A DNA stretch of 64,000 nt from Brachypterus glaber (taxonomy: Eukaryota; Arthropoda; Insecta; Coleoptera; Kateretidae): positions 25,183,887 to 25,247,886 of the forward strand of contig OY294048.1 of the NCBI GenBank assembly GCA_958510825.1, written 5' to 3'. Position 1 is the first letter of the stretch. Each line of letters starts with the position of its first letter. Made by a program: the position numbers and the translations under genes. The notes beneath the pieces were generated by a model, which searched no databases, was not told where the DNA came from, and saw only the letters and a program-made list of their open reading frames with translations. Of the stretch, positions 54,340-64,000 are shown piece by piece.

Positions 54340-57300
54340 ACTTAGGCCACTTAGCTGGGCCCATTGTACTACCTCCCTTTGGTCGCAGCAAATTAGCCTA
54401 TCAGCCATCCAATTCTTTGAATATATCTAAGAAGATGTCTGGGAGTGATGCTGCTTATACCGGCCATGTCGAGCCAGTACTCGTCTAGCATGGACAGTGA
54501 CATAACACATGTTCCATTGTTTCCTCTTCCATGTAGCATCCTCTACAGATAGGGTCGACTGGCTTTCCCATGATGTTACGGGGCTGTCCATATATTACGT
54601 AACGCAAATTGACCAAAATTCATACACTTCACACCCCGGTTCTCGCGTTATTAAAGGCTGTAGGGAGTTTATATTTTGGCTACCCCCCCTAACACCCCCG
54701 TATTTGAGGGGGGTAGCCAAAACATGAAATCTCTACAGCCTTTAATAACGCGAGAAACGGGGTATGAAATGTATGAATTTTGGCCAATTAGCGTTACGTA
54801 ATATATGGACAGCCCTAAGATGCTTATTTAGTTTGCAGTGACCTGTTACGATGCTTGCAAACTGTCTTAGGTTATCCCTTTTTAGTTGCATACAAAAGCG
54901 TGCTGTCTTTTCACACGGAGTGGGAAGGGCTGCTCTTGCATGTTTACAGTCGTTTCTCGTAATCCAATTACGGGTGTGTTTTATGTGGGTTTCTTGATTA
55001 ATGAGAGCTGTTTTTTTTAAAGCAACAGATACAGGGATTATGGGCTCTGGACCAATAGGTACAGAGCCTGAGCCTGCTCGTGCCAATCTATCAGCTTCTT
55101 CATTGGCTACATTTCCATTATGCCCCTTTACCCATGAGAGTGTAACAGTATTAGAAACTGCCGCTTCCTCTAGGGATTGGTGACATTCTAAAACTAGCTT
55201 TGAAGTAATTTTGAAAGACTTGCTATCCGTAAGAATAGTTATTCTTCTATTACTGATTTCCCTTTCAGAAATAGTTCTCGCAGCATTTGTTATGCCTATG
55301 ACCTCTGCCTGAAAGACCGAGGCATGCTTGCCAAGGGAAATGCTTATTTCTAACTCTAGATCAGGGCAGAAAACTCTTACACCTGATCCTTCAGTTGTCT
55401 TTGAACCATCAGTGTACATGACAATATCAAGAATAGACTCATGTCCAGTACGCGTTCCTCTTGCATTCCACGTACTATTTGCTTTCAGCCTAAGAGCTGT
55501 CTTTGCGGCCTCACCCTCAACAAAAAGATTAAGGGGAGGAATACAAAGCAGAGTCTCTAAAGCTGCAGTTGGAGTTGATCGCGTTGCACCGGTTATACTC
55601 ATAAGAGCTAGTCTTTGAATATGATTTAGTTGCGTTCTTGCTGTAGTCAGTTGGGTTCTGGGCCACCATACAACTGAGCCATATGTTAGCATAGGCCTTA
55701 TGACAGCGGTGTACAGCCAAAGGGTGATCCTGGGAGACACACCCCAAGATCTGCCCAGTGCTCTACGACACTGCCAAAAGGCTATGCTTGCTTTTTCCCG
55801 AATTTCTTTGTCAACCAGTTTTTCTAACGTTTTTAAAAGAAAAGACGTCAGGCTAATTGGTCGGTAGGATTTAGCTAGTGAATAGATTTTCCTTCTAGGC
55901 TTAGTAATAAAGGTTACTTTAACTTCTCTCCATGCTTTCGGAATGTATTTGAAAGCTATACATGCCTGAAAAATGTGTTTTAGTGGATATTATATCCAGG
56001 CCCCACTGCAAAAGCGCTGGGAATACTCCGTCCAATCCTGGAGATTTAAAGGGAGAAAAAGTTCCAATGGCCCATTTTATGCGTTTCTCGTCAACCAGTT
56101 TGGAGGCCACTTTCCAGTCCTCTTTGCTTGGAGGTGGAAGCGTATGTGGATGCCATTCCTGATTGAGAGTAATAACACATCCTGGGAAATGACTTTCTAG
56201 GAGTATTGTAGAGGTACTTTGAAGGTCATCTGTATATGAGCCATCATTCCTTTTAATACCTAGTTTATGTGAGGAATCCTTGGAAAGGACTTTCTTTAGT
56301 CGGGCGGCAACCGTGGTAGATTCTATACTGCCACAAAAGTCCCTCCAAGCTCTCCTTTGATTTTCGCGAATTAATTTTTTGTATTCTTTTCGGTGCTCTG
56401 AATAAGCGGTCCAATCAGAATCCAACCGTGATCTCTTCGCCTTATTAAACAATTTTCTTGTTTCATTTTTCAGCTTTTGAAGTTTAGCACACCACCAGGG
56501 GTTAGTCGACTTCCTATTTGCTGCAGTTTTAAGGGGGCAAGAGTCCTCATATGAGTTAACGAGAGACCTTTGAAGATTATGTACATATTCTTCAATGTCG
56601 TTCGTTGAGTTAAAAACATTAGGGGGCTCCTTGACTCTGTTTTTCAGATGACCAATGAAAGCCCCCTGTCTGTTTTCTTTGGGTTTCGATAGGCTTTTAA
56701 CTCAGCTCTATCCAGATTTAACCTAAAGCGAATCCATCTGTGGTCCGAAAAGGAGGCCTCTGATGATACACGCCAGTCAGTTATATGTTTTGAGATATCA
56801 GAAGTGGCCAGTGTAATGTCAATTACAGTCTGATCCCGGCGTGTTACGAATGTAGGTTCGCATCCACGATTTAATATCTCTAGGTTTGTGCCAGACAGAA
56901 ACTCTAGCAGTACTTTGCCTCTTCCGTCGATTTTTTTGTTGCCCCACACAATGTGATGAGAGTTACTGTCACATCCAACTATAAGGCTTTTTTTCTCCCG
57001 TTGGCAAAAGTTTATCAGGTTGGCAAGTTCCTCTGATGGAGGTTGCGTACCTGTATCTTGTGGGAGGTATGCCGATGCTATAAAAAGTTCTTCTTGCTTC
57101 CCTTTACACTATAGTTCATTCTCACAGTTGTAAGGTCAGCTGTGCTGAACTGAGTTACTAGAGTAGCTTCATATTGCTTAGGTATGTATATACACGTCCT
57201 AGGCTTTTGAATATAGCTATTTACAAAAATAGTCCCTTTTAAGCTGCCGAAGCCGGAAACTTTCGATTTCACAATCCAGGGTTCTTGGATTAGTGTTATT

Positions 57301-57392
57301 GTGTCCGCATTACTGTCCAGGTGACGGCAGATGGTAGCTACCGCCGCCCGGCAGTGTTGCAAGTTAATTTGTATAATCTCAAGTCCAGACAT
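54340..57392 (-). pseudogene. LOA-type LINE ORF2: EN, RT (palm deleted), RNase H, zinc tail
   Basis: EN starts at ATG 57392 (SGLEIIQINLQHCRAAVA, LIQEPWIV); the frame breaks at about 57080. The EN end has DQTVIDITLAT and SDHRWIRF (56.7-56.9 kb). RT fingers follow (NQRRAWRDFCGSIE, FKSPGLDGVFPALLQ), a shift at about 55975, then SYRPISLTSFLLKTLEKLVDKEI. The frame then jumps straight to RALGRSWGVSPRITLWLYT, the region after the palm, so the YADD-bearing core is gone. RNase H is complete in outline: MYTDGSKT, FQAEVIGI, LTDSKSF, WVKGHNGNVANEEAD. A TA MITE splits the end; past it the frame resumes with DPICRGCYMEEETMEHVLCH, a C-x2-C...H...C zinc motif. Confidence 0.9.
54579..54815. mobile_element. 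Palindromic MITE with GGGCTGTCCATATATTACG ends (TA target)
   Basis: The two halves are nearly perfect complements for about 110 bp each (CTGTCCATATATTACGTAAC, CTCGCGTTATTAAAGGCTGT). TA lies on both sides (54577-54578, 54816-54817). Removing the element and one TA joins NKHL to NIMGKPVDPICRGC in the LINE frame, so the site and the duplication are certain. Confidence 0.93.
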
Positions 57393-57465
57393 TGGGAATG
57401 ACTATTTGGCGAGTTGAGATCTCAACATCAACAGACCCCCTTATTGCTTGGAGGGCCGTCCTTGG

Positions 57466-58532
57466 CTATGGGGTCAGTGGATTCAGAGGTGAAGACTTCT
57501 TCAACCTCCATATCCCCCGGTGCCCCGCCTGATGTTGAAGCCCACCCTCACCAGCCACTTCCTGAGGTTGGGCTTTTGTTAATTTAACAGTAAGGTAGGA
57601 AAATAGATATTTCACCTTACCTCCCCTACTGGTTATGGCTTGTGCGTCTTCCTCAGATATGCCGAAGACAATAAGTTGACCTTTAGGGTCCTTTTTGACT
57701 TCCCTGTGGAAGACGCACCATTTTTTAACATTGGCCCATGAATTTAGACCTTCAAGGCGCAACTTGACCTTCTCCAGACCATCGTCATCGTTCGAGATCC
57801 AGATGGAGGCCTTTGTCAGCCTTGGAAGCTCGTCTTGAGGGACCACTGCTAGATTAGCTCCTTCCCATAAATCTCCCAGTCTGGGCACAGCGCCTTAAGC
57901 CACGTAAGGGTACCGGAATCCTCACACGTGATCCTCAGGATTTCGCCAGTGTGCTTCATACTGGAGATTTGTGGGGGTGCTTCATTTTTAGCGGACAGAA
58001 TTTCGTCCACTTGTTTTGTTAACCCTTTGACAACCAGGTCATACTGGGAGCTGGTTAGCTTACCCAGTTGGCTCTGTTTGTCAATGATGGCCACCTTCAG
58101 GTGCTTTGCAGCAGCCTGAGAGTAACCGCTTGGGTTGATAGTGGGCCTATTAATGGATTTTTGCTTCTTCTGCAATGCAGGAGAGGGGCTCGATCCATCT
58201 GACCTTATGCTTTTTGTGGCAGGAGTTCTTTCTCCAGCACTTCCACCTTTCGGTTTTAGCCCTGGTTTGGACCTACCTGCCGTATTTACAGAAGATGACT
58301 CTGAGGGCTGCTGGCTAGACCCAGAGGTTTTTGAGGTGGCTTCTTGAGCCAGCCTCGCTCTCCTTCTGCGTTTCGTCTCAGCTCCACAGACTCTCTTCTT
58401 TTTAGGCTTCTCAGTCGAACCGGGTGGAATGTTTCCAGTCCCAGTACCTGAGCTTGAAGCCTTGGGTTCCTCGGTGTTAGGTTGAACAATGTCCGTAGTC
58501 CCAACACTCGGGGGTTTTGGGTTTCCATCCAA
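57466..58532 (-). pseudogene. LOA-type LINE ORF1, DUF4780-like, frameshifted
   Basis: The frame is open from about 58618 with no ATG in its early part. The N-terminal third is Ser/Pro/Lys-rich and disordered, with basic stretches (KPKKKRVCGAETKRRRRARL) that could act as nuclear localisation signals. The second half is a DUF4780-type domain: AIIDKQSQLGKLTSSQYDLV, ILRITCEDSGTLTWLKALCP, then, after a one-base shift at about 57880, GANLAVVPQDELPRLTKASI, WCVFHREVKKDPKGQLIVFG. DUF4780 occurs in ORF1 of LOA-type LINEs (recalled, not searched). It ends 73 bases before the EN start. Confidence 0.8.
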
Positions 58533-58619
58533 CAGGTTGCCTTTTGGCGTGCCTGTTGAAGGGCTGATGGGTTTGGTCCCACTCAGGTCATCTGACGACG
58601 GTCCTAAGTGCGATTATAG

Positions 58620-59240
58620 TTTTTCAGGTTTTTTGTTAGATTCCATGAACTAGTATATGATTTCATCCTTTTGGCTCCTCACCCTCCTCGGAGTCCTCAC
58701 ATCTGGGGACGTCATGTCACAACTGACACGATCGCCAAGGCTACCAAGAGGATATAGCCTCCAGGAAGGTGTTGCACATGAGAAGGTTGCGAGTCAGTCC
58801 TGAGATGAATCGGCCCCCTATGTGCCCCCTCCTTCCCAAAAGACTCACCCTGGTGACCCTCTGACGGGACATCGCAGCCGATTGACCGAAATTGGGTTAG
58901 ACTCCGGCCTCCCGTTTAGCTTCGTTCTAGGCCAAAGTGGTGTGTTGCTATTCGCTCAACCACCAGGACACTCCACGACACGGGATTCCACGCACGGCAC
59001 AAACACGTGGGGCTTGCTCGCAATGCACAACCCTCATTCATCCGCATTCTATGCAGTAGGGCCGACACGTGGGTTTTTATGCCCAGGTCAGCCGGTCGTC
59101 CTGCATTACTTGGATGAAATATTGGATCGCACACTCTCCAACTCTGCAAAACCAAAGAGTGGAGATTTCTCCCCACTTTGGATTACGGATTTATCTATAG
59201 AAGAGATAGACCCAGTACCCGTGGGGTTTTTCATAAAACT
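58620..59240 (-). other. 5' UTR of the LOA-type LINE
   Basis: GC-rich region directly upstream of ORF1, with no LINE domain. The plus-strand frame 58822-59355 and the minus-strand frame 58916-59176 have no motif. Such UTRs usually hold an internal promoter. The exact 5' end is not seen. Confidence 0.5.
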
Positions 59241-59388
59241 AATTATTTATTTAAATCATGGAAAAAAAGTTAAAAGCCATATTAAATTACTAGTCTGGGG
59301 TTACCGTTGGAACTGCTGCAGCAAACCAGCATGCTGGTTTACTTTAGAATGTTAATAATATAAATATCTTCACTCATTGCCATGACAG

Positions 59389-59861
59389 CAGGGCCGTAAC
59401 AAGAAAAAAATCTAGGGGGTGCTCAGCCCCCAGGGTGGCACCCTCAAAAAAAAAGCTTTGTCCCTGACGGTTTCAACCAAAAATTGGCTCTACTAAAAAA
59501 AAAAATAAAAAAATTGGCGCCCAAAAAAAAAATACCCTCTAGAAAAAAGCTTTGTCCCTGACAGTTTCTACCAAACTTTTTGGCGCCCCCAAAAAATACC
59601 CTCGAGAAAAAAGCTTTGTCCCTGAAGGGGTTTCTACCAAACTTGGCACCCTGTCAAACAAAAAAAAAAAAAATTGCGCCCCAAAAATTACCTTCAAGAA
59701 AAAAAGCTATGTCTCTGACGGTCTCTACCAAACTTGGCGCCCCTGCGAAAAAAATTGGCGTGGCTTAAAAAATGCCAGAGGGGGCTCAGTGAAAACACCA
59801 GGGGGGTCAAACCAAGGCCAGGGGGAGCTTAGCCTCCCCTGCTCCCCCAGTTACGGCCCTG
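59389..59861. mobile_element. hAT-type MITE with internal tandem repeat
   Basis: CAGGGCCGTAAC and its complement GTTACGGCCCTG bound the element. The 8-base duplication CATGACAG is perfect on both sides (59381-59388, 59862-59869), the size typical of hAT. Inside, the block AAGCTTTGTCCCTGACGGTT occurs four times (59453, 59547, 59611, 59704) together with a CCAAACTTGGCGCCC block. No transposase is present; frames at 59552-59866 are repeat translations. Confidence 0.92.
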
Positions 59862-60160
59862 CATGACAGAGGTCACAAAGTAGCAATCAGCTGATTTTAA
59901 AAATCTGCAGTCAGATATTTAGTGAACGTCAAACACAAAACATCAAATTGAGAACTTAATCTTAAGATATTTTTTGCGTTTTTATTTTATGTTATGAAAA
60001 ATAGTATCGCAACTCGACGTAAACCTGTTCCAGTGCACTTCAAGTGTCTTTTTTACTCAGCTCCACCTTGTAAAGAAATATGCACTCTTATGCAGTGTAA
60101 ACTAGGTTTGCATGCTCGCTTTGTAATATACTATTAATTTTACAAGGGCAGTTTATGGGA

Positions 60161-60428
60161 GGCATAGCGTAGTGGCTAGCGCGTATGCATAGCAAGTCTA
60201 CTATCGTGAGTTCGATTCTCACTGGCGCCGATTTGCCTTTTTCAGTTAATTAATAATTGAAATTTGTCGAAGGCGATAAGTGAAACGGACACTCCCTAGA
60301 AACTGGTTCGAAAGTCAGTATAAGCCGGTGGTTCCCTCTACTACTAGCCCACACAAGTCCTGGACTTAGGGGATGCTTAATTAAGTAGAATAGTACGAGG
60401 TTAAACAAACATGTATGTATGTATGAGT
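60161..60428 (+). mobile_element. tRNA-derived SINE
   Basis: An A box (TAGCGTAGTGG) and a B box (GAGTTCGATTC) lie at tRNA-like spacing in 60161-60230. A perfect T-arm stem (GTGAG/CTCAC) is present, while the anticodon stem and acceptor stem do not pair well. A body of about 180 bp follows and ends in an (ATGT)n tail at 60410-60427. The A and B boxes would form an RNA polymerase III promoter. Confidence 0.8.
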
Positions 60429-60429
60429 T

Positions 60430-61090
60430 AACTATAAGCCCAAAAAACTTTGGCCTTGGCTCCACAAGAAAAAATACATTTTTTTGTTTGGTAGTCAATG
60501 TGCAAAGTTTATTTATTTTTTGTTTAAAGACTAGACAAATATGACAAAGTGATTACTTAAGCACTTTTTTTATATAGAAAAAATATACTACTACCTACCT
60601 ACTTATTCGAAATATCTTCTCTAATTTTATTTTTCGACCAAAGTTCCAAACAATATCCAGTAAAGAATCAACAATGATTTTTTTATATTTAACAAATAAA
60701 ACATTAACTGCTTAAGAGTCTTGCATCTTTTAAAAACTTTTTACATATTAAGAGCATTATTTTTAACATAGAACACAGAAAAACGATTTTTAATAGTCTG
60801 TTAACAACATAACCTATAAGTATGTTTATTTTCACATGACACTTCAACCACCAAAACGTGCAACGTTGCCAAATCCTGCATTAAGCTATATCCATTGTCG
60901 TAAATAAAATACTAAATTCAAAAGGGTTCCGGGACACTAGAAGGGCTAAAATTTTGGCTAAGTATTTATTTTTTATGTATCTATAAGCATCTGAAGTTTT
61001 ATCGTTGCAGGCGATTTAGCCCAAAATGCGATACCCTCCTTTCTAAAAAAAGCGACTGCGGTGCTATAGCTTTTATACTCCTCCAGAACG
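60430..61090. other. AT-rich stretch with no recognised feature
   Basis: No gene or terminal repeat is visible. Confidence 0.4.
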
Positions 61091-61095
61091 ATAAG

Positions 61096-61190
61096 GGCAC
61101 AAAGCGAAGCAAATATGCAGGCTCTTTTCCAAGTAGACCATCCAGCTTCAAATTCGTAAAACATTTTGCTTGCGGCTCTTTAGCATTTTA
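61096..61190 (+). repeat. Dispersed repeat R2, copy 2
   Basis: AAAGCGAAGCAAATATGC and GGCTCTTTTCCAAGT match 46350-46440. Several TGCGGC(T/G) words (TTGCTTGCGGCTCTTTAGC, CCTGCGGTGCTAGAAC, CTCCTGCGGCGATTGG) suggest a degenerate unit of about 95 bases running on to 61320. Confidence 0.55.
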
Positions 61191-61329
61191 ACTTTCCTTT
61201 TTTATTCGGGTTTAAAATTTATCAAAATTTTCGCCTGCGGTGCTAGAACTTATACCTAAGTTTTCAATTTTAAATAGACCATCACAGTTGTAAAAGTTTT
61301 CTCCTGCGGCGATTGGGCTTTCTTATTTT

Positions 61330-61918
61330 TTTTTATTTAAATTTTTAAAACTTGAGTTTTTCTTTATTGAATTAGGAAAAAGGCCAGAAATTAACAGAAC
61401 TAAAAACAGTATGACAAAATTTTCATTCTTTTCGAGATTTAATAAAAAAATGTTTTGGATGAGATAAAAAATTCTTGAAAATTTGCTTGTTTTTTTAACA
61501 CTTTTTCAATTTCACGAACGATGATCTTTTTCATTGCCGTAAACACAATTTCTTTCTAAAAAAAATTCGGTATTAATTTTAAATGTTTTATGTACACATA
61601 ATTATGTAATAAAAATAATAATAATAATAATAATAAAATATTGCACACGTAAAATAAAGATTTAAGTACTAATTTAAAAAATATAGCCATATGCAAAAAA
61701 GGAATTAAAAAAATTAAAATAAAACATTAAAATAAAAAAAAAGAACTGTAAAATTGTATATTTATTTTAGTAAACCCTGGCGCGACGACGTGCGCCACTG
61801 GTGGTTCACTAACGACTTGCATGAGGGCAGACTTGCGCCACCGTTGGTACATTTTAAATGGACCGCAAAATCCATACGGCTGTAGTTGAGTTTTACGAAA
61901 ACACCGTCGTCGCGATGT
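61330..61918. other. AT-rich stretch with an (AAT)n run and a CpG-rich patch
   Basis: (AAT)n lies at 61613-61637. At 61775-61915 there are unusually many CpG words (GGCGCGACGACGTGCGCCAC, CGTCGTCGCGATG) but no open frame. Confidence 0.4.
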
Positions 61919-62028
61919 AGTAAATCAATCTTTTACTATAGGATTTATGGCAAGTAATATTTAAAAGTATTTTAAAAAGTATTGCTTAAAGTTTTGCAAC
62001 CGTTTATATTTTGGCAGGTATACACAGC
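61919..62028 (-). repeat. Third, reversed copy of the 152-bp unit of 41885-42191
   Basis: GTTTTGCAACCGTTTATATTTTGGCAGGTATACAC-like sequence is the complement of the unit at 41950. The RT fragment begins right after it. Confidence 0.8.
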
Positions 62029-62029
62029 T

Positions 62030-62700
62030 TTATAAAAGTGGGGTAAGGGGATATGCATACAATTGGATTAAAACCTATTTAGAAAATAGATAGTTGAAAT
62101 CGAAGGTATAAGATCCGAACTTCGACTAATAACTGTAGGTACACCCCAAGGCTCCTGTCTGTCCCCAACTCTATTTAATATATTTATTAACGGTCTAGCG
62201 GAGTTTATAAATAAAGTATATGAGTCAGTTAACTATGCAGATGATTCTAACTCTTTAATTAAAGCCACAAGTAAAAATTATATTAGGAAGAAAGCCCAAG
62301 CATGTGCTAATCTAGTAAATAAGTGGTGCGATGACAACGGTCTTAAATTAAACGGATCCAAAACTTTAATTATTCAATTTTTACAAAAAAACGTTGCAGC
62401 TGAAACCACAACTTGGATCAAACTTAACGAGGTAGATATTACAAATAGTCATTCCTGTAACTTTTTGGGCATTCATATTGTCAAGATCTAGATAATATCG
62501 ACACTAAGCTAACATGGGCATCACATGTAAATTACCTCTGTTCCAAATTAAGCTCTAGACGATACATTATTGAAAACATTAAGAGAACTGTATCAACAAA
62601 TGTACTTAAACTCGCCTATTTTGGACTCGTACAATCGATCTTATCATACGGTTTAATATATTGGGGAGCACAACATACCTCAGGGGGCCAATACTTCAAT
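62030..62700 (+). pseudogene. LINE reverse transcriptase fragment, CR1/jockey-like
   Basis: After two stops in the first 80 bases the frame reads VGTPQGSCLSPTLFNIFING, then VNYADDSNSLI with the catalytic YADD intact, WCDDNGLKLNGSKT and FLGIHI. A shift at about 62490 moves the frame to TKLTWASHVNYLCSKLSSR and ILSYGLIYWGA, where homology ends. Both ends are cut, with no endonuclease and no 3' tail. The sequence differs from the RT at 10.9 kb, so it is another family or branch. Confidence 0.88.
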
Positions 62701-62984
62701 TTTGTGAATTTAGTACCCAGGTGAATTGTTTCTCCCAAAAATATTCACCAGTGAATTAAAAATATTGTGAACTTGTATTCTCGACTTTGCGTGAAAACAA
62801 TTTTCCCCGTGAAATTTTAAATTCGCGTTTTGAACGTAAGAAACCGTATTTTGCTTTCCCAATTTTAGCATTTGGGAAAGCTTTGTGTTCGTGTAAAATT
62901 TTTAATTTTGTTTGCGATTTTTGCGTTTTATGACGTTTTATGTTTATAAAAGTCAATTTTGAGCAAAAAAAAAAGTTGTCGGTC

Positions 62985-63720
62985 CGTCAAAGGTAGGTCG
63001 GTCGATCGTTCTGTCCGGGAAATCTTGTAAACACTTAAAAACTCTTTAAGCTAGAAACTTGACATTTGGCATACAGGTATATGTTAAAAATGTTCTCGCT
63101 CTGGATTGTTTTTGTTAAACATTGGCTGGGACAAGGCGGGCAAAAATTTTAAAAAGGGTTATGGAAGTCGCTGATACTAAATCTGATAATAAAATTCTTC
63201 TTACTCAACACCCACGGGAGTAAGGGTGTAAATATTTTTAAATGTTTTCAATATTTCCTTAAAATTGGCATATAGGGGTTTTAGAGGTCGCTGAAATAAA
63301 ATCTGATATATTTTTTTTCTAATTACACACCCCGGGGGAAATTATTTTAAATATTCAAAATACTTTCTTAAATACTCGTATACCCGAGGGGTAAACCGCA
63401 GAGAAATTCAGGTGTACAAATTGGAGGAAATCCTTGTAGGTTACGAGGAAATCTTTAAAGATTTTCTCTTTTTCGTAGGAAATCTTTGAAGGTTACGATG
63501 AAATCTTTGAAGATTTCCTCCTAAAGGTGTACCAAATTTTGTCAGCGGTTTACCCCTTGGGTATACCTATAGTGGTTTTTGAGGTCACTGAAAATAAATC
63601 AGATAATATTAAATTGCTAACTTCACCCCCGGAGGTTGGGTAACTATTTTTTAATGATATTTTCGTTAAAATATGTATATTGGTTTGGAGGTTGCTGATT
63701 AAATGAAGCTTTTCATATAT
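62985..63720. repeat. Degenerate tandem repeat (about 130-bp unit), common insect type
   Basis: A GTCGGTCCGTC...GTCGGTCGATC run opens it. Then GGTCGCTGA-x-A-x-TAAATC(T/A)GATA followed by a CACCCCCGGGGG-like block recurs at about 63168, 63288, 63590 and 63690. The foldback 63378-63567 is inserted in it. Confidence 0.6.
63378..63567. mobile_element. Foldback MITE, 190 bp
   Basis: GTATACCCGAGGGGTAAACC at the left end pairs with GGTTTACCCCTTGGGTATAC at the right end; CAGGTGTACAAATT...GGAGGAAATC also pairs inside. The centre repeats GGAAATCTTTGAAGGTTACG twice. Confidence 0.8.
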
Positions 63721-63724
63721 TATA

Positions 63725-64000
63725 TGTATAAATACTTAATTTAAAATAAAAAAGGAGGTTAGGTTCATATATTTTTGAATAAAAAATTATTTTTTGCATA
63801 GGTTTTTAATAAAAACTTTTTATTATTTTTTTATTTATTTATCTATTTATTTATAGTAGTACACAAAGTCATGGAGAGCCCCAATTAAGCCATATGCTTG
63901 TGCTAGGGGCTCTCCACTAATTTTATCATAAAAAAAATCCATTTTCCAAAAAATGTCATAAATTCACTTCAATTTTTCAACATTTCTTCTTCAGCTTATC
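63725..64000. other. AT-rich end of the window
   Basis: AGAGCCCC(A/T) and its complement (63876; 63908) make a short hairpin. Nothing else is recognised. Confidence 0.3.

Larger units (their letters stand above)
54290..59240 (-). mobile_element. LOA-type non-LTR retrotransposon, internally deleted
   Basis: On the minus strand the order is a GC-rich 5' UTR (about 59240-58620), ORF1 (58532-57466) and ORF2 (57392 to about 54340) with EN, partial RT, RNase H and a zinc tail. The 3' end is a (TAGAATT)n tail at 54290-54312. GC content is much higher than that of all other elements here. The RNase H domain and ORF1 type place it with LOA/I-like LINEs. The RT palm is deleted and a MITE sits in the C-terminus. 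Confidence 0.88.

Noticed and set aside
58822..59355. 177-codon plus-strand frame
   Set aside because: Antisense of the LOA LINE 5' UTR; GC-rich DNA gives long open frames and no motif is present.
59552..59866. 104-codon frame with repeated KLGAP-like units
   Set aside because: Translation of the hAT MITE tandem repeat.
60161..60230. A functional tRNA gene
   Set aside because: A and B boxes and T stem are present, but anticodon and acceptor stems pair poorly, and a SINE body with a simple-repeat tail follows.

Overview
This is a very AT-rich stretch of an insect nuclear genome. The evidence is one spliced Adar exon with insect-like sequence, a BEL/Pao element, LOA-, CR1/jockey-like and other non-LTR elements, an ISL2EU transposase, and many TA-flanked foldback elements. 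A beetle would fit, but the order cannot be fixed from this window. There is one 200-base assembly gap (10562-10761).

The only convincing host exon is at 15701-15963 (+). It encodes the PCGDAR part of an ADAR (dsRNA adenosine deaminase) catalytic domain and has clean splice sites on both sides. No neighbouring Adar exon is visible, so most of the window is probably Adar intron, or intron plus flank, swollen by nested transposons. Everything else that codes is mobile or transposon-like, and every copy but small fragments shows breaks.

Layout. 0-9 kb: a foldback MITE and a broken minus-strand YqaJ-type gene (1695-8806) split by a 5.9-kb LTR element with no coding capacity (2293-8216, TSD TCTG). 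9-15 kb: small recombinase-like and THAP-like fragments, the gap, a decayed minus-strand LINE, and foldback elements. 15.7 kb: the Adar exon. 16-18.5 kb: a dispersed repeat (here unit B) carrying a foldback insert. 18.7-30.6 kb: a two-ORF LINE split by a TA-flanked MITE in ORF2 and, in its 3' UTR, by a young BEL/Pao element (23866-30449, apparently identical LTRs, TSD CCTTA). 30.6-39.1 kb: an inverted second copy of unit B, itself split by a DD41D mariner-like element (32840-35477) and a 2-kb foldback (36668-38746, TSD TA). 39.5-40.1 kb: a homogeneous pyrimidine octamer array. 42.6-46.2 kb: a broken two-exon transposon-like gene of a conserved but poorly named family. 46.9-50.6 kb: a broken ISL2EU transposase with a SWIM zinc finger. 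50.6-54 kb: several MITEs and hairpins. 54.3-59.2 kb: a minus-strand LOA-type LINE lacking its RT palm. 59.4-59.9 kb: a hAT-type MITE with an 8-bp TSD. 60.2 kb: a tRNA-derived SINE. 62-64 kb: a LINE RT fragment and degenerate tandem repeats.

The genes do not form a pathway. The layout gives a clear relative chronology of insertions, because three MITEs or elements sit in positions whose removal restores the host reading frame or an empty site. The most interesting idea is that a gene for a dsRNA-editing enzyme lies in DNA packed with long inverted repeats, which would make its own pre-mRNA rich in editing substrates if the introns are transcribed as inferred.
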